Of a DNA stretch of 64,000 bases, positions 16,893 to 27,107 are shown one piece after another. Source of the stretch: Microbulbifer flavimaris (GTDB lineage: Bacteria > Pseudomonadota > Gammaproteobacteria > Pseudomonadales > Cellvibrionaceae). The stretch covers positions 620,001 through 684,000 of the forward strand of contig NZ_LRFG02000001.1 in the NCBI RefSeq assembly GCF_001641755.2. Reading direction: 5' to 3'. The notes beneath the pieces were generated by a model. It had not been told where the DNA came from and made no database searches. It worked only from the letters and a program-made list of their open reading frames with translations. Position 1 is the stretch's first letter. Every line of letters starts with the position of its first letter. Both the position numbers and the translations under genes were made by a program.

Positions 16893-17870
16893 CTATGGTG
16901 CATTCGCGACCAGAACGGCCCGTTTGGGCGCGGGGTGACCCTCAATGGTCTTTGCCGGGTCATCGGGGTCGAGGAAGTCCGCCAGAGACTCATAGCGCAT
17001 CCAGTCGGTGCGCCGTTGCTCGTCGAGGCTGGTGGTGTCCATATCCACGGTGCGGGGATCCCTGAAACCGCACTTTTTCAGCCAGCTCTCCAGGGTGGCG
17101 CAACTGGGCAGGAACCAGACGTTGCGCATCTTGGCATAACGGCCTTCGGGTACCAGGCAGTCGCCCAGCCCGCCATCAATCACCAGTGTTTCCAGCACCA
17201 GTTGGCCCCCCGGGCGCAGGGTTTCCCGCAGTTCACGCAGGTGGTCCATGGGCGAGCGGCGGTGGTAGAGCACACCCATCGACAGTGTCGTGTCGAAGGC
17301 GCGCAGGTTGGCGGGCAGGGCCTCGATACCAAGAGGTAACAGATCTACCCGGCGATCCCATCCCAGGTATTTCTTCATCGCATAAAACTGCGCTACGTAT
17401 TTCGCCGACGGATCGATGCCGATCACCTGTCGCGCGCCGGCCCCGAGCAGCCGCCAGCAGTGGTAACCATTTCCGCATCCCACATCCAGCACCAGGCGGT
17501 TTTCCAGCGGGGCCAGGTGGGGCGCGATGCGATCCCACTTCCAGTCGGAGCGCCATTCGGTATCTATCTGCAGGTCGAACAGTTTCCAGGGCCCTTTGCG
17601 CCAGGGGTGCAGGGCGCGCAGCGCACTCTCCAGTTGCGTGAGTTGTTCCGGTGTAATCTCCTCACCGGTGCCGGCGCTGACCTGCTGCGCCAGCTCCACA
17701 GAGGAGGGCGAGAGTGCCGGAAGGGCCTCCAGGGCCGCACGCCAGTCCGGCAGGTCGCCCCAGCGATGGGGGCTCAGTCCGGCGGACACCTGCCCGGGCA
17801 GAGTGGCGAGCCATCCGCGCAATGCGGGAATGTGCTGAAGGTCAGCGTAGAGGCGGGTGTAATCGATCAT
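16893..17870 (-). CDS. cmoB: tRNA U34 carboxymethyltransferase CmoB
   Basis: 325-residue enzyme that transfers a carboxymethyl group from carboxy-SAM to 5-hydroxyuridine-34, giving cmo5U. The start MIDYTRLYADLQ matches the family N-terminus. WKWDRIAPHL, LVLDVGCGNGYHCWRLLGAGA, GIDPSAKYVAQF and SMGVLYHRRSPMDHL are hallmark segments, and TSLDEQRRTDWM is near the C-terminus. It lies 37 bp after cmoA on the same strand, so both steps are co-expressed. A longer TTG-started version would overlap cmoA and is not needed. Confidence 0.95.
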   Translation of the reverse strand: MIDYTRLYADLQHIPALRGWLATLPGQVSAGLSPHRWGDLPDWRAALEALPALSPSSVELAQQVSAGTGEEITPEQLTQLESALRALHPWRKGPWKLFDLQIDTEWRSDWKWDRIAPHLAPLENRLVLDVGCGNGYHCWRLLGAGARQVIGIDPSAKYVAQFYAMKKYLGWDRRVDLLPLGIEALPANLRAFDTTLSMGVLYHRRSPMDHLRELRETLRPGGQLVLETLVIDGGLGDCLVPEGRYAKMRNVWFLPSCATLESWLKKCGFRDPRTVDMDTTSLDEQRRTDWMRYESLADFLDPDDPAKTIEGHPAPKRAVLVANAP

Positions 17871-17907
17871 CAATGTGGGTTCTTCTGCTGACTGCTCGGC
17901 GATCGGT

Positions 17908-18651
17908 TCAATCGGCTGAACGTGCCTTGATGGCAATCATGGAGGCGAAATTGAAACACTGGAACCAGACATCGACACTGTTGAAGCCCACTCCCTTGAG
18001 GCGTTCCCGGTGGCAGTCCAGGGTTTCAGGGATCAGCACGTTTTCCAGTGATGTTCTCTTCTGGGCGATCTCCAGCTCGCTGTAGCCATTGGCGCGCTTG
18101 AAGGAGTGGTGCAGGTCGATCATCAGCTGCTCATGATCCGGATCGGTAAAGGCAACTTTTTCGGAGAGAATCAATACCCCACCGGGGCGCAGTCCATCGT
18201 GGATTTTACGCAGGATACTTTCCCGCTCCTCCACCGGGATGAACTGCAGGGTGAAATTGAGTACCACCACCGACGCATCCTCGATGGCCACATCCTGCAG
18301 GTTGCCGCAGATGAGGTTTACCGGGATCTGGCCGCTATCGGCAGCAAGCACCGCGCGGGCGCGCTCTGTCATGGCAGGGGAGTTGTCCACCGCGATGATC
18401 TCACAGCCAGCTGCGGGGATACGGTGGCGCATGGCCAACGTGGCCGCGCAGAGGGAGCTGCCCAGGTCGTAGCAGCGGCTCCCGGCCTGGGCATAGCGCT
18501 CTGCAAGGGTTCCGATCATCGCCACGATGGTGGTGTATCCCGGAACCGAGCGTTGGATCATGTCCGGGAATACTTCGACCACTGATTGATCGAAGCGAAA
18601 CCCGGCCACATCGCCCAGCGGGTTTGCGTAAATGTTGTCGTGTTTACTCAT
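17908..18651 (-). CDS. cmoA: Carboxy-SAM synthase CmoA
   Basis: 247-residue enzyme that makes carboxy-S-adenosylmethionine from SAM and prephenate; the length equals the E. coli protein as I recall it. It starts [21 protein letters not shown] and shows [30 protein letters not shown] and [16 protein letters not shown]. It precedes cmoB in the same operon and follows the M16 protease gene by 22 bp, so the protease may be part of the transcript. Confidence 0.96.
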   Translation of the reverse strand: MSKHDNIYANPLGDVAGFRFDQSVVEVFPDMIQRSVPGYTTIVAMIGTLAERYAQAGSRCYDLGSSLCAATLAMRHRIPAAGCEIIAVDNSPAMTERARAVLAADSGQIPVNLICGNLQDVAIEDASVVVLNFTLQFIPVEERESILRKIHDGLRPGGVLILSEKVAFTDPDHEQLMIDLHHSFKRANGYSELEIAQKRTSLENVLIPETLDCHRERLKGVGFNSVDVWFQCFNFASMIAIKARSAD

Positions 18652-18673
18652 TCGCTGTACCGCCACTCATCGC

Positions 18674-21586
18674 TCAGAGCTTCTCTTCCTCAAGGCCCAG
18701 TTCCAGTCCCGCCTCGCGGCCCTGGGTACCGGTAACCACCGCTGTGCTGGCCAGTTCGGGCTTGAGATAAGTGTTTCCGACTCGCTGCAGGTCATCGAGG
18801 GTCACCTCGGTGACACGACGGCGGAACTGCTCGCGGATTTCATGAGTGCGCCCGTATAGCTCGGAGTGGAATGCCTTCTTCGCTTCGCCGGCAGGGGATC
18901 CGGGTTTGTCGAGCCCGCCGACGACACCGAGGATTGCCTCTTCCACTTGCGACTCCTGGTGCTTGCCTTCCTGCAACCACTCCAGCGAGGCATCGAAATC
19001 CTTGAGCGTTTCCGCCATACGCGGATCGCGATAAGAGAAGAAGCGGAACACACCGATGTTGCTGTCATGGCCGGCGCCGCCGCCGTAGGCGCCACCCTGC
19101 TCGCGGATGGTGCGATGCAGGAAACCGTTGCGCAGGAAGCCGCCCAGCACGGCCAGGGGGGCGGCGTCCTCATGCACCATCGGTACCGTCGCGTAGGCTT
19201 TGGCGCAGAAGTTGACCTGGCTGTTGGCGAGCCATACCTGGTGGATACGGTGCGGATCAAACGGCGCGCTCGACATGGCTGCCTGCCCCTCCGCAGCGCT
19301 GACCAGTGGCATCAGGCCACTGCTGAATTCCGGCAGCTTGTCCTCTTCGCCAATGAGCAGGAAGCGACGTTCAGCACTGCGGATCTTGTCGTGAATTGCC
19401 TGGAGCTTCTGTGCCAGTTTTTCCAGCGCGTGCTGGTTGTCGAAACTGCGTGCCAGTGCCTTCAGCTGGCGAAGCCCCAGCAGGCCGCCGGTGGCGTGGC
19501 TTTCGAAGGCGGCGCGGTTGTATCCGGCGCTGGCGGCGGCCATCGCCAGGGCGTGGCCGCTGCCAACGACACCCTGCTCGCGACGAGCCAGGGTCTGCAT
19601 CAGCAGTTCCTTGATGCGCGGCAACTCGTCAAAGCGAACCTCCTCGATGGTGGCCTGCATCAACTCAGTGAGGGCGGCCTGGTTCGGCGCCAGGGCCTTG
19701 CCGGAGAGCACGAAATGACCGCTGAGCTTGTGCAGGTCGTCTATGTCGGTGCGGCTGCTGCTGAAGCCGTGCAATGCCCCGGCAACGCGGGTCTGCCACT
19801 GTTGCACTTCCAGGTAGTCGCGGTCGCCGAGACCCAGTTCACTGAGCACCTGGCAGTAGTAGGGCAGCAGCTGTTTTTCTTCCTCGGTGAGGTCGGGCAG
19901 GGCACAGACCAGTTGCTGGTAAACCAGGCCGTTGGTACCGGCGCTGTAGCGGGTCAGTTTCTGTCGGCCCAGCTCAACGGTTTCGCCTTCCACTCTGGGC
20001 ATTTCCGGCGGGATGTCCTCGACACCAACCTTGGGCAGGATGGAGGGATCGTCTTCCCGTTGCTGGCGGTCCAGCAGCGCTTTAGCAGTGTCGACGATCT
20101 GTTGTTTTTCCTCATCGCTGAGCCGCGATTTGACCTCCGCCAGGCGCGCTTTTTCTGCGGCAGAGCGCCGGTCGGCCAGTTCGTCGTCTGGCGACAGCAC
20201 CAGCCGCACCCGGTGCTGGTTTTGCAGCAGCAGTTTGCGGGCGGTATCGGCGATAAAGCGCGGGTCCTTGATCTGTTCGCGCAGCTTTTCCAGGGTGGCG
20301 TCGATGTTCAGCAGGCCAATGGCGTCGCCGCGGTGGGTTGCACCGGTCAGCGCCGTCAGGATCAGCTGCAGACCGAACGGGAAGCCATCGCCGGTAATTT
20401 CGCGCTGCTGCAATTCCAGCTGGTGCAGGCTGGCTGCCACCTGTTCATAGGGGATGCCATTTTCGGCCACATCCTCGAGTACTGCGAGCACCTGTTTCTC
20501 GAACTCGTCTGCGCGATCCCGCTCACTGCCCTCGATGCCACAGACGAACACCAGCTCGCGTTGCGAGTCGTCCAGTCCCACCAGTGGCGAGGGAGCGGTC
20601 CCCAGGTCGGTGGTCTCGAGCAGTTTCATCAGGGGTGAGGCGCTGTTGTCGAGCAGCACTCCGGCAAGCAGGTGGGCCGTAAGTGCCTCTTCCAGGTCGG
20701 TAACATCGCCCAGCAACCAGCCAAGCACAATGTGGGTCTTTTCTTTCAGGCCCTCTTCGTCGCTGAGCGGGTAGTGTTCCTCTACGGCAACCGGGGACAG
20801 GTAGCGCTTCTCCCGGCCAACGGCAATGGTCTTGTTGAGCGGGTCGAAGCTGTGCAGTGCCTGTTCTTCAAACGCCGCCTGGTGGTCTGCTGCCGATATG
20901 TCCCCATAGGTCATGAAGATGGCATTGCTGGGGTGGTAGTGGGTGCGATAAAAGTTCAGCAGTTGCTCGTAAGTAAGCTCTGGGATATCCGCCGGTTCAC
21001 CGCCGGAGTTATGGTGGTAGGTGGTGGTCGGGAACAGGTATTTGCTCAGGGTCTGCCAGAGCTGGGAGCTCACGGAGCTCATGGCGCCCTTCATTTCGTT
21101 GTAGACAACGCCCTTGTAGACCAGCTCGCTGTCGGGGTTTTCACTTTCGGCGAACTCGAGACGATGCCCTTCCTGGGCGAAGTCTAGCGGGTCCAGCTTG
21201 GCGAAAAACACCGCGTCCAGGTACACGTCCAGCAGATTGGCGAAGTCCTTGCGGTTCTGGCTGGCAAACGGGTAGGCAGTCCAGTCAGAACTGGTGAAGG
21301 CATTCATGAAAGTGTTGAGTGAACGCCGTATCATCATGAAGAACGGGTCGCGCACCGGATACTTGTCGCTGCCACACAGTGCAGTGTGTTCGAGAATATG
21401 GGCTACCCCGGTGGAATCCTGGGGCACGGTGCGCAGGGCGACCAGAAACACGTTCTCCGGGTTGTCAGCGGCAATGTGCAGGTGCTGGGCGCCGGTCTTG
21501 CGATGGCGATACTCGAAGACCTCCACGCCGAGGGATTCGATTTCAGCACTGGTAACCAGTTCGAAGGCGGGATGTTCGTTACTCAA
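18674..21586 (-). CDS. M16C-family metalloprotease (PreP/Cym1-like)
   Basis: 970-residue insulinase-type zinc protease. The inverted zinc motif HILEH lies in GVAHILEHTALCGSDKYP, with the downstream Glu in the DFAQEGHRLEF region. Length and the RDPFFMMIRRSLNTFMNAFTSSDW segment match the presequence-protease (PreP) subfamily, which folds two halves around a closed chamber and degrades short peptides. No signal peptide is visible, so it is cytoplasmic. The start is TTG at 21586 with GGAGC upstream. It reads toward cmoA with a 22-bp gap. Confidence 0.93.
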   Translation of the reverse strand: MSNEHPAFELVTSAEIESLGVEVFEYRHRKTGAQHLHIAADNPENVFLVALRTVPQDSTGVAHILEHTALCGSDKYPVRDPFFMMIRRSLNTFMNAFTSSDWTAYPFASQNRKDFANLLDVYLDAVFFAKLDPLDFAQEGHRLEFAESENPDSELVYKGVVYNEMKGAMSSVSSQLWQTLSKYLFPTTTYHHNSGGEPADIPELTYEQLLNFYRTHYHPSNAIFMTYGDISAADHQAAFEEQALHSFDPLNKTIAVGREKRYLSPVAVEEHYPLSDEEGLKEKTHIVLGWLLGDVTDLEEALTAHLLAGVLLDNSASPLMKLLETTDLGTAPSPLVGLDDSQRELVFVCGIEGSERDRADEFEKQVLAVLEDVAENGIPYEQVAASLHQLELQQREITGDGFPFGLQLILTALTGATHRGDAIGLLNIDATLEKLREQIKDPRFIADTARKLLLQNQHRVRLVLSPDDELADRRSAAEKARLAEVKSRLSDEEKQQIVDTAKALLDRQQREDDPSILPKVGVEDIPPEMPRVEGETVELGRQKLTRYSAGTNGLVYQQLVCALPDLTEEEKQLLPYYCQVLSELGLGDRDYLEVQQWQTRVAGALHGFSSSRTDIDDLHKLSGHFVLSGKALAPNQAALTELMQATIEEVRFDELPRIKELLMQTLARREQGVVGSGHALAMAAASAGYNRAAFESHATGGLLGLRQLKALARSFDNQHALEKLAQKLQAIHDKIRSAERRFLLIGEEDKLPEFSSGLMPLVSAAEGQAAMSSAPFDPHRIHQVWLANSQVNFCAKAYATVPMVHEDAAPLAVLGGFLRNGFLHRTIREQGGAYGGGAGHDSNIGVFRFFSYRDPRMAETLKDFDASLEWLQEGKHQESQVEEAILGVVGGLDKPGSPAGEAKKAFHSELYGRTHEIREQFRRRVTEVTLDDLQRVGNTYLKPELASTAVVTGTQGREAGLELGLEEEKL

Positions 21587-21811
21587 GAGACAGCTCCGTG
21601 TGACTTTTTCTGCCGGGCGGCGCCTTTTCTGTCGTCGCCATACCCGGTCGGGTGCATTATTCGGTGCCGGGATAACCCCCGGGAGTCCGTTGCAGGGGCG
21701 CTATTCTACCGTCGGGAGGCGGCGCAAAAACAGTGTTGACATGGGGGCCGCGGGAGCGAAAACTGCGTCGCAAGCCGGCAGGGTAAATGTAGACGAACAC
21801 GGAGAGAGAGG

Positions 21812-22534
21812 TTGACCTGGTTGGATATGGCCAGCTTGGCTGGTTTTTTAGTTACCTGGGCCGGTTACACGGTCTTTGCGCGTAAACGCGCCAAGGTTGC
21901 CTGGTGCCTGGCATCCTCGCTGCAGTGGTATCGGGTCGAATGGATGCTGCGTATGCTGGAGCGCGATATGCGCATGCCCGACACCGCGATCATCGGTAAC
22001 CTGGAGCGTGTGATCGGCTTTTTTGCCTCCACCAGCATCCTGATCCTCGCCGGTCTTGTCACGGCTATGACCGCCAATAAAGCTGCGATAGAAGTGCTGA
22101 GCACGCTGCCTTTTGCAGAGCCGACCTCCGTAGCGCAGTTTGAGCTCAAGGTGCTGTTGCTGATCTTCATCTTTATTTTTGCCTTCTTCAACTTCACTTG
22201 GTCCCTGCGCCAGTACTCGTTCGCCAATGTCCTGATCGGTGCTGCGCCGGCCCCGGACTCGGAAGAGATGGACCAGGATGAGCGGCGCCGTTTTGCCATC
22301 AGTACTGCCAAGGTGATCGATCAGGCCGGGCACAGTTACAACTACGGCCTGCGCTCCTATTACTTCGCCATGGCCGTGATGGGGTGGTTTATTCACCCGC
22401 TGCTGTTTATTGCCGGCTATGTGACGGTGGCAATTGTCCTGTATCTGCGCGAATTCCGCTCCCGTACCCTGCAGTCGATCCTGGCCGCGGAGGGCAAAAC
22501 CCTGAACCCGCCACGGGCCAGCTCGAATGGATAG
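21812..22534 (+). CDS. DUF599-family membrane protein
   Basis: 240-residue integral membrane protein with four or five hydrophobic segments (LAGFLVTWAGYTVF, ASTSILILAGLVTAM, LLLIFIFIFAFFNFTW, FAMAVMGWFIHPLLF and the adjoining segment). The motifs RVIGFFASTSIL, FNFTWSLRQYSF and AGHSYNYGLRSYYFA match the DUF599 family. Function is unknown. The start is TTG at 21812 behind GGAGAGAG; ATG at 21827 is an alternative. Its end overlaps the MazG-like gene by 8 bp, so three plus-strand genes form an operon. Confidence 0.88.
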   Translation: MTWLDMASLAGFLVTWAGYTVFARKRAKVAWCLASSLQWYRVEWMLRMLERDMRMPDTAIIGNLERVIGFFASTSILILAGLVTAMTANKAAIEVLSTLPFAEPTSVAQFELKVLLLIFIFIFAFFNFTWSLRQYSFANVLIGAAPAPDSEEMDQDERRRFAISTAKVIDQAGHSYNYGLRSYYFAMAVMGWFIHPLLFIAGYVTVAIVLYLREFRSRTLQSILAAEGKTLNPPRASSNG

Positions 22535-22883
22535 CCGGCAGATACTGGAGGCATTTGACGAGGTGGCCAAACGGCGCGGTTGGAGCCGACTGCACACGCC
22601 CAAGAACCTGTCCATGGCACTTTCGGTTGAGGTGGCGGAGCTCATGCGCCATCTGCAGTGGCGTTCCGACGAAGAGATCCTGCAGTTGTTTGCCTCGGCC
22701 GAGGGCTGTACCGCCATTGCAGAGCTGGCGGATATCCAGATGTACCTGCTCAAGCTGGCCGATACGCTGGGTGTGGATATGGAGCAGGCGCTGGCTGAGA
22801 AAATCACCGAGAATCGCCGCCGCTGCGCGGCAGCTGAGGACCCGGGCGAAGAGGGCCCCGGGGGACCATCCGGGCGCTCATGA
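22527..22883 (+). CDS. MazG-like nucleotide pyrophosphohydrolase
   Basis: 118-residue all-alpha NTP pyrophosphatase of the RS21-C6/DCTPP type. It shows GWSRLHTPKNLSMALSVEVAELM, with the first acidic metal site ExxE, and AELADIQMYLLKLADTLGVD, with the second ExxD-like site. It probably cleaves modified or excess dNTPs. The last residues are Gly/Glu-rich and non-conserved. It overlaps DUF599 at its start and cmoM by 4 bp at its end. Confidence 0.85.
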   Translation: MDSRQILEAFDEVAKRRGWSRLHTPKNLSMALSVEVAELMRHLQWRSDEEILQLFASAEGCTAIAELADIQMYLLKLADTLGVDMEQALAEKITENRRRCAAAEDPGEEGPGGPSGRS

Positions 22884-23656
22884 AAGATCGCAACTTCGAC
22901 GACCTGGCGCACCGGTTTCGCAACCGTATCTACGGCGGCCTGAAGGGCGAAGTCCGGCTGGCGGTGCTCAACCGGGACCTGGCGCCGTTGCTCGGTGAAG
23001 GGACGCCGCGCCTGAGGGTGCTGGACGCCGGAGGTGGGCAGGGCCAGTTTGCCCTGGACATGGCCGGGGCGGGGCACCAGGTGACGATCGTCGATATTTC
23101 TGCGGCCATGCTCGATCAGGCGCGGGAACGGGCACGAGAGCGGGGCCTGCAGGGCAGGGTGGAGCTGCTCCACCGCTCGTTCCAGGCGCTCGCAGAGAGT
23201 GACTCCTGTGGCAGATATGATCTGGTGCTGTGCCACGCGGTGCTGGAGTGGCTGGCGGAGCCACAGGCGGCGATCGGTGCTCTGCGACGGTTATTGGCCC
23301 CCGGTGGCCATCTGTCGCTCACCTTTTACAATCGCCGCGCGCTGGAGTTTCGCCTGCTGCAGCGGGGCAGCTTTCGCCAGCTGGATCGAAACGTGGAATC
23401 CGGTCACTGGGGTGGGCATCCGGGCAGCCTGACACCACAGAACCCACTGCAATTGGAGTGGGTGCAGGACTGGCTCACCCAGCATGATCTGGCAATTGTC
23501 AGTCACAGCGGTATTCGCTGCTTCCATGATTACATGACCCCCACGATTCGCGAGAAGCTACCCGCCAGTGCCATTGTTGAGAAGGAGCTGGAGTACAGCC
23601 GCGTAGAGCCCTATCGCCAGCTGGCCCGCTACGTGCACCTGCTCTGTCGCAGCTGA
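22880..23656 (+). CDS. cmoM: tRNA 5-carboxymethoxyuridine methyltransferase CmoM (SmtA)
   Basis: 258-residue class I methyltransferase. It begins MKDRNFDDLAHRFRNRIYGG, close to the CmoM/SmtA signature, and has the SAM motif VLDAGGGQGQFALDMA, DISAAMLDQAR, and HAVLEWLAEPQAAI. The C-terminal SHSGIRCFHDYM is also family-specific. It methylates cmo5U34 to mcmo5U34 on certain tRNAs, the final step after CmoA and CmoB, whose genes lie 4-5 kb away on the other strand. Confidence 0.92.
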   Translation: MKDRNFDDLAHRFRNRIYGGLKGEVRLAVLNRDLAPLLGEGTPRLRVLDAGGGQGQFALDMAGAGHQVTIVDISAAMLDQARERARERGLQGRVELLHRSFQALAESDSCGRYDLVLCHAVLEWLAEPQAAIGALRRLLAPGGHLSLTFYNRRALEFRLLQRGSFRQLDRNVESGHWGGHPGSLTPQNPLQLEWVQDWLTQHDLAIVSHSGIRCFHDYMTPTIREKLPASAIVEKELEYSRVEPYRQLARYVHLLCRS

Positions 23657-23674
23657 TTGGATTTGCGGTGTGGA

Positions 23675-24214
23675 TCAGCGGTTCCGGAGGAGAAATTCTT
23701 TGGCCGCATTGATACGGGCCGCCAGGTAGTCATTTCCGCCGCGATCCGGATGCAGCTTCTGAATCAGCCTGCGGTGGGCGGCGATGATCTCATCCCGGGT
23801 CGCCCCTTCATTGATATCCAGGATCTTGCAGGCCTCCGCCGTGGTCATCGGCTGGTTCTGCTGCTGGGCATCGCTGTCATGTCTGCCACCCTCGCGATCC
23901 TGGCCGCTTTCCTGCTGCTCTTGCTTCTGCCGTTGCCGGGCCTGTGCCCGCTGGGCGATCAGTGGGGCGATCCAGGGGAGGTGACGGCCGAGCCAGCGCA
24001 GGGTGGTGCCGAGCACAGGCAGTACCAGCGCCACGGCAGCGCCGACCCAGTGCAGGCGGCCGGTAATTGCCAGCAGCACTGCCAGCAGGGCCACGGCGAT
24101 CAGGGACCATTGCAGCAGCAGTTTGCGGCGCTGGTGGGGCGGGGTCGCCTCGAACTTGCGCCAGGCAACCAGCGCGAATATGCCGAGAGCAATCAGCAGG
24201 ATAATTCTGGCCAC
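23675..24214 (-). CDS. Membrane-anchored J-domain protein (Tim14/DjlA-like)
   Basis: 179 residues with a GTG start at 24214 behind AAGGAAG. Two or three N-terminal membrane helices ([39 protein letters not shown]) are followed by a Gln/Arg/Glu-rich linker. A compact J domain closes the protein, with the HPD motif in [15 protein letters not shown] and then [12 protein letters not shown]. That ending closely resembles the Tim14/Pam18 J domain of mitochondrial import. It probably recruits DnaK to the inner membrane. Convergent with cmoM. Confidence 0.87.
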   Translation of the reverse strand: MARIILLIALGIFALVAWRKFEATPPHQRRKLLLQWSLIAVALLAVLLAITGRLHWVGAAVALVLPVLGTTLRWLGRHLPWIAPLIAQRAQARQRQKQEQQESGQDREGGRHDSDAQQQNQPMTTAEACKILDINEGATRDEIIAAHRRLIQKLHPDRGGNDYLAARINAAKEFLLRNR

Positions 24215-24254
24215 AGGTTCGGCTTCCTTCTTTGTACACCCGGGCCGTAGGTTA

Positions 24255-25541
24255 TCAGATGTCGACGCGGAAACCGACGGCAATCACGTCGCCGGAAAAA
24301 ATGCGCCCGATTCTGTTGCTGTCGTCGATGGTGTTTTCCGTGTAGAGGGTCACCCGCTCGTTCCACTGGTATTGGAAGCCCAGGTAGTACTTGCGCAGCC
24401 GGAAGGAGTTGGCATCGATCAGGGCCGCCTCAAACTGCGCGTCGTCCGAGCGCAGGTAATTGTGCCCGCCGTAAACCGAGTAACAGTCTTTGGCTCCCCA
24501 TGTATAGGTAATGATTGACTCGGAACCCTTGGCATTGAAAAAGTTGTCAATGGAGTCTACCAATCCAGGCGGTGCCAGCTGGTTATTATGTGAATGCTGG
24601 TAAACGAGGGCGCCGTAAAACCCCTGCTGGTAAGGGCCCTTGCCATAGTTGACACCGGCAACCCAGGCCCAGGCATTGCTGCTGGCGGTGATATGGAAGT
24701 CGCTGATAACCAGTTCCGGATTGAGGGGATCGCTGATGTCGAAAACACGGCCGCGTGTACTTTCAATGTCCAGCTTCATCCGGTTATAGGCCGTACCGAA
24801 TTGCAGGCCGTCGCCCACGTTGGCCCGGTAGGTCATAGAGATGCTGTGGCCAAGCCCGAACTCGCAATCCCCGTCCGGGCAGACAATTTCGGTATTTTCG
24901 GGCTCGAGACCCTCGATGCCCAGGTCCACGCCGACGACATTCAGCTCCAGGCTCTGGGTGTGGGCCTGATACTGTAGCCCCAGCTGGAATTCACCGCCGA
25001 AGAGATCCCAGCGCCGGCGCCAGCTGATGGCGCTGTCGGCGCGCCCGGTGCCGAGGACGCCGCCGTCGGTGTTCAGTGAATAGGCGCCGCTGGCCAGCCC
25101 ACCGGAAATTTCATACCAGTCAGTCCAGCCGGCCACGTCGTAGTAGACGGCCCATTGCTTGCCCAGGACGAAGTCGCCCCAGCAGTCGTGCTTGGCGAAG
25201 CCGTGACCCTGACGCAGGAACAGGGACAGGTCCCGGTCGCCGAAGGAGGCCTGCTGGTTACCCTGGATCAATAGCGGTGAGGCGGAGGAGATGGCCCGGA
25301 CACCCCACTCGAGGTTGAAGCCGGTATCCCAGTCTCCGTAAGCGGGCACGTTGAGGCCCAGCCGGAGTCTCGACGCGCCATCGCGCATTTCTGTGTCTCC
25401 TCCAGCGTTCACCTGGTTGGCGCTGAAGTAGCCAGACATGTAGAGCGTCACTTCGCCGGATTCATAAATCGGCACAGCGCTGACCTGTGGCGCTGCCGCA
25501 ATCAGAACTCCAGCCAGGCAGATTCTTAATCTTGCGTGCAT
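24255..25541 (-). CDS. Outer-membrane porin (general Gram-negative porin type)
   Basis: 428-residue beta-barrel protein. The start [22 protein letters not shown] is a signal peptide. The mature part begins [20 protein letters not shown], typical of porin strand 1, then shows alternating strands with aromatic girdles ([49 protein letters not shown]). Two cysteines in a loop (CPDGDCEF) may form a disulfide. It ends GFRVDI rather than in aromatic Phe. Substrate is unknown. An in-frame GTG a few codons upstream is an alternative start, because the ribosome-binding site sits very close to this ATG. Confidence 0.82.
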   Translation of the reverse strand: MHARLRICLAGVLIAAAPQVSAVPIYESGEVTLYMSGYFSANQVNAGGDTEMRDGASRLRLGLNVPAYGDWDTGFNLEWGVRAISSASPLLIQGNQQASFGDRDLSLFLRQGHGFAKHDCWGDFVLGKQWAVYYDVAGWTDWYEISGGLASGAYSLNTDGGVLGTGRADSAISWRRRWDLFGGEFQLGLQYQAHTQSLELNVVGVDLGIEGLEPENTEIVCPDGDCEFGLGHSISMTYRANVGDGLQFGTAYNRMKLDIESTRGRVFDISDPLNPELVISDFHITASSNAWAWVAGVNYGKGPYQQGFYGALVYQHSHNNQLAPPGLVDSIDNFFNAKGSESIITYTWGAKDCYSVYGGHNYLRSDDAQFEAALIDANSFRLRKYYLGFQYQWNERVTLYTENTIDDSNRIGRIFSGDVIAVGFRVDI

Positions 25542-25706
25542 TCCCTTGTCCACAATTGCTCTCGTGCTCGGCCTGTGCACGATTTTCCAAGTTGATTTTG
25601 GAATTAAAGGTAGACCAAGCCACTGGAAAACGTGTTCACAGGCGATACACTTGCGCCACTTGGCACTGTATTTTGAACCGCAAGCATCGAGGGGGCGTAA
25701 CAAAGA

Positions 25707-26336
25707 ATGTCGAGTTCGAATCACACGCGGCAATTGTTTGGTTTGACGGTGCGACAGAATGCCCACACAGACATGCGTCGCCTGCGACGGGAAGCCGGGG
25801 AGCCCAGTCTCCACGGGAATAAATTCTGGAAAAGTTCCTGCCTGACGATGGACTACCTGAAGAAGCACCCGTTGAAACCGGGGGCGAGGGTACTGGATCT
25901 GGGTTGTGGCTGGGGGCTGGGTGGTATCTTCTGTGCCAAACGGTTCGGCGCCCGGGTCACCGGCCTGGATGCGGACCCCAGTGTATTTCCGTTTGTGCAC
26001 TACCATGCGCAGCTGAATGGCGTATCGGTGGAGACCTGGCGTTGTCGCTATGAACGGGTGAGCAGTGACGATCTGTCCCGTTTTGACGCAGTAATCGGTA
26101 CCGATATTTGTTTCTGGGACAAGCTGGAGGCGCCACTCTACAATTTGACACGCCGCGCCCTGAAAGCGGGGGTGGGCCGTATCCTGCTGGCAGATCCCGG
26201 CCGATCGCCCTTCCGGCGGCTGGCGGAACGTGCGGAAGAAAAGCTGGGAGCAGAGTATCGGGAGTGGGAGGTACGCCAGCCAATGAAGGCCAGTGGATGT
26301 CTGATGATTGCCGGCGAGACCGGCGCTAGAGGTTAA
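25707..26336 (+). CDS. Class I SAM-dependent methyltransferase
   Basis: 209-residue methyltransferase. The SAM site is [29 protein letters not shown]; the post-motif reads [13 protein letters not shown], with the acidic/aromatic pattern of lysine or small-molecule N-methyltransferases (METTL/Nicotinamide-MT type). The preceding [16 protein letters not shown] is common in that group, so a protein substrate is possible. Two bases separate it from msrA, so the pair is co-transcribed. The target is unknown. Confidence 0.85.
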   Translation: MSSSNHTRQLFGLTVRQNAHTDMRRLRREAGEPSLHGNKFWKSSCLTMDYLKKHPLKPGARVLDLGCGWGLGGIFCAKRFGARVTGLDADPSVFPFVHYHAQLNGVSVETWRCRYERVSSDDLSRFDAVIGTDICFWDKLEAPLYNLTRRALKAGVGRILLADPGRSPFRRLAERAEEKLGAEYREWEVRQPMKASGCLMIAGETGARG

Positions 26337-26338
26337 CA

Positions 26339-26968
26339 ATGCAATACGACAAGTTTCAAATGCCCTGCGCGGACCAGATTTTGCCGGGGCGTCCGGAGCC
26401 CATGGACATCACCAATGAACATTTCGTCAATGGCAATCCGCTCAAGGGCCCGTTCCCCGAGGGCATGAAGGCAGCCATCTTCGGCATGGGTTGTTTCTGG
26501 GGTGCGGAACGGCTGTTCTGGGAGATGGACGGCGTTTACTCCACTGCCGCCGGGTACTCGGACGGGTGCACGGAAAACCCCAATTACGACGAAGTGTGCA
26601 GTGGGCGCACCGGTCACGCGGAGGTAGTGCTGGTGGTTTACGATCCGGCAAAGATCAGTTACGACGACCTCCTGCAGGCATTCTGGGAGAATCACGACCC
26701 CACCCAGGGGATGCGCCAGGGCAATGACCTGGGCACCCAGTACCGGTCCTGCATTTTCTGCTTCGATGAAGAGCAGTTGGCTCAGGCCAAGAAAAGCAAA
26801 GAGGCTTTCCAGCAGGCCCTGACGGAAAAAGGGCTTGGCGAAATCACCACAGAAATCGCCATGTCCAACCCTTTTTACTATGCCGAGGACTATCACCAGC
26901 AATATCTGGCGAAAAACCCGGAGGGCTATTGTGGACTGGCGGGGACCGGTGCCTGCCTGATGCGGTGA
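26339..26968 (+). CDS. msrA: Peptide methionine sulfoxide reductase MsrA
   Basis: 209-residue reductase for methionine-S-sulfoxide. The catalytic Cys52 is in [12 protein letters not shown]. Downstream are [51 protein letters not shown], and the resolving-cysteine region [13 protein letters not shown] near the C-terminus. The 40-residue N-terminal extension matches E. coli-type MsrA. It follows a methyltransferase gene by 2 bp and ends at a strong bidirectional terminator. Confidence 0.95.
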   Translation: MQYDKFQMPCADQILPGRPEPMDITNEHFVNGNPLKGPFPEGMKAAIFGMGCFWGAERLFWEMDGVYSTAAGYSDGCTENPNYDEVCSGRTGHAEVVLVVYDPAKISYDDLLQAFWENHDPTQGMRQGNDLGTQYRSCIFCFDEEQLAQAKKSKEAFQQALTEKGLGEITTEIAMSNPFYYAEDYHQQYLAKNPEGYCGLAGTGACLMR

Positions 26969-27042
26969 CAGCGCAAGGCTATCGGCGCGATCGAAGCCCC
27001 TGATGCCTCGTTAGACTGGGGCACAGAAGAGTTGATCGATAT

Positions 27043-27083
27043 AAAAAAGCGCGCAGCCTGATTATTGGGCTGCGCGCTTTTTT
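27043..27083. terminator. Bidirectional rho-independent terminator between msrA and sseA
   Basis: AAAAAAGCGCGCAGCC and GGCTGCGCGCTTTTTT form a 16-bp stem around a 9-base loop. A runs on one flank and T runs on the other serve both convergent genes. Confidence 0.95.
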
Positions 27084-27107
27084 GTTTGGTGATCGCGAGA
27101 GGGGAGC

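Noticed and set aside
25542-26339. Upstream extension of the porin frame to 26339
   Set aside because: The extra 266 codons are antisense to the methyltransferase gene and lie before a clear signal peptide at 25541.
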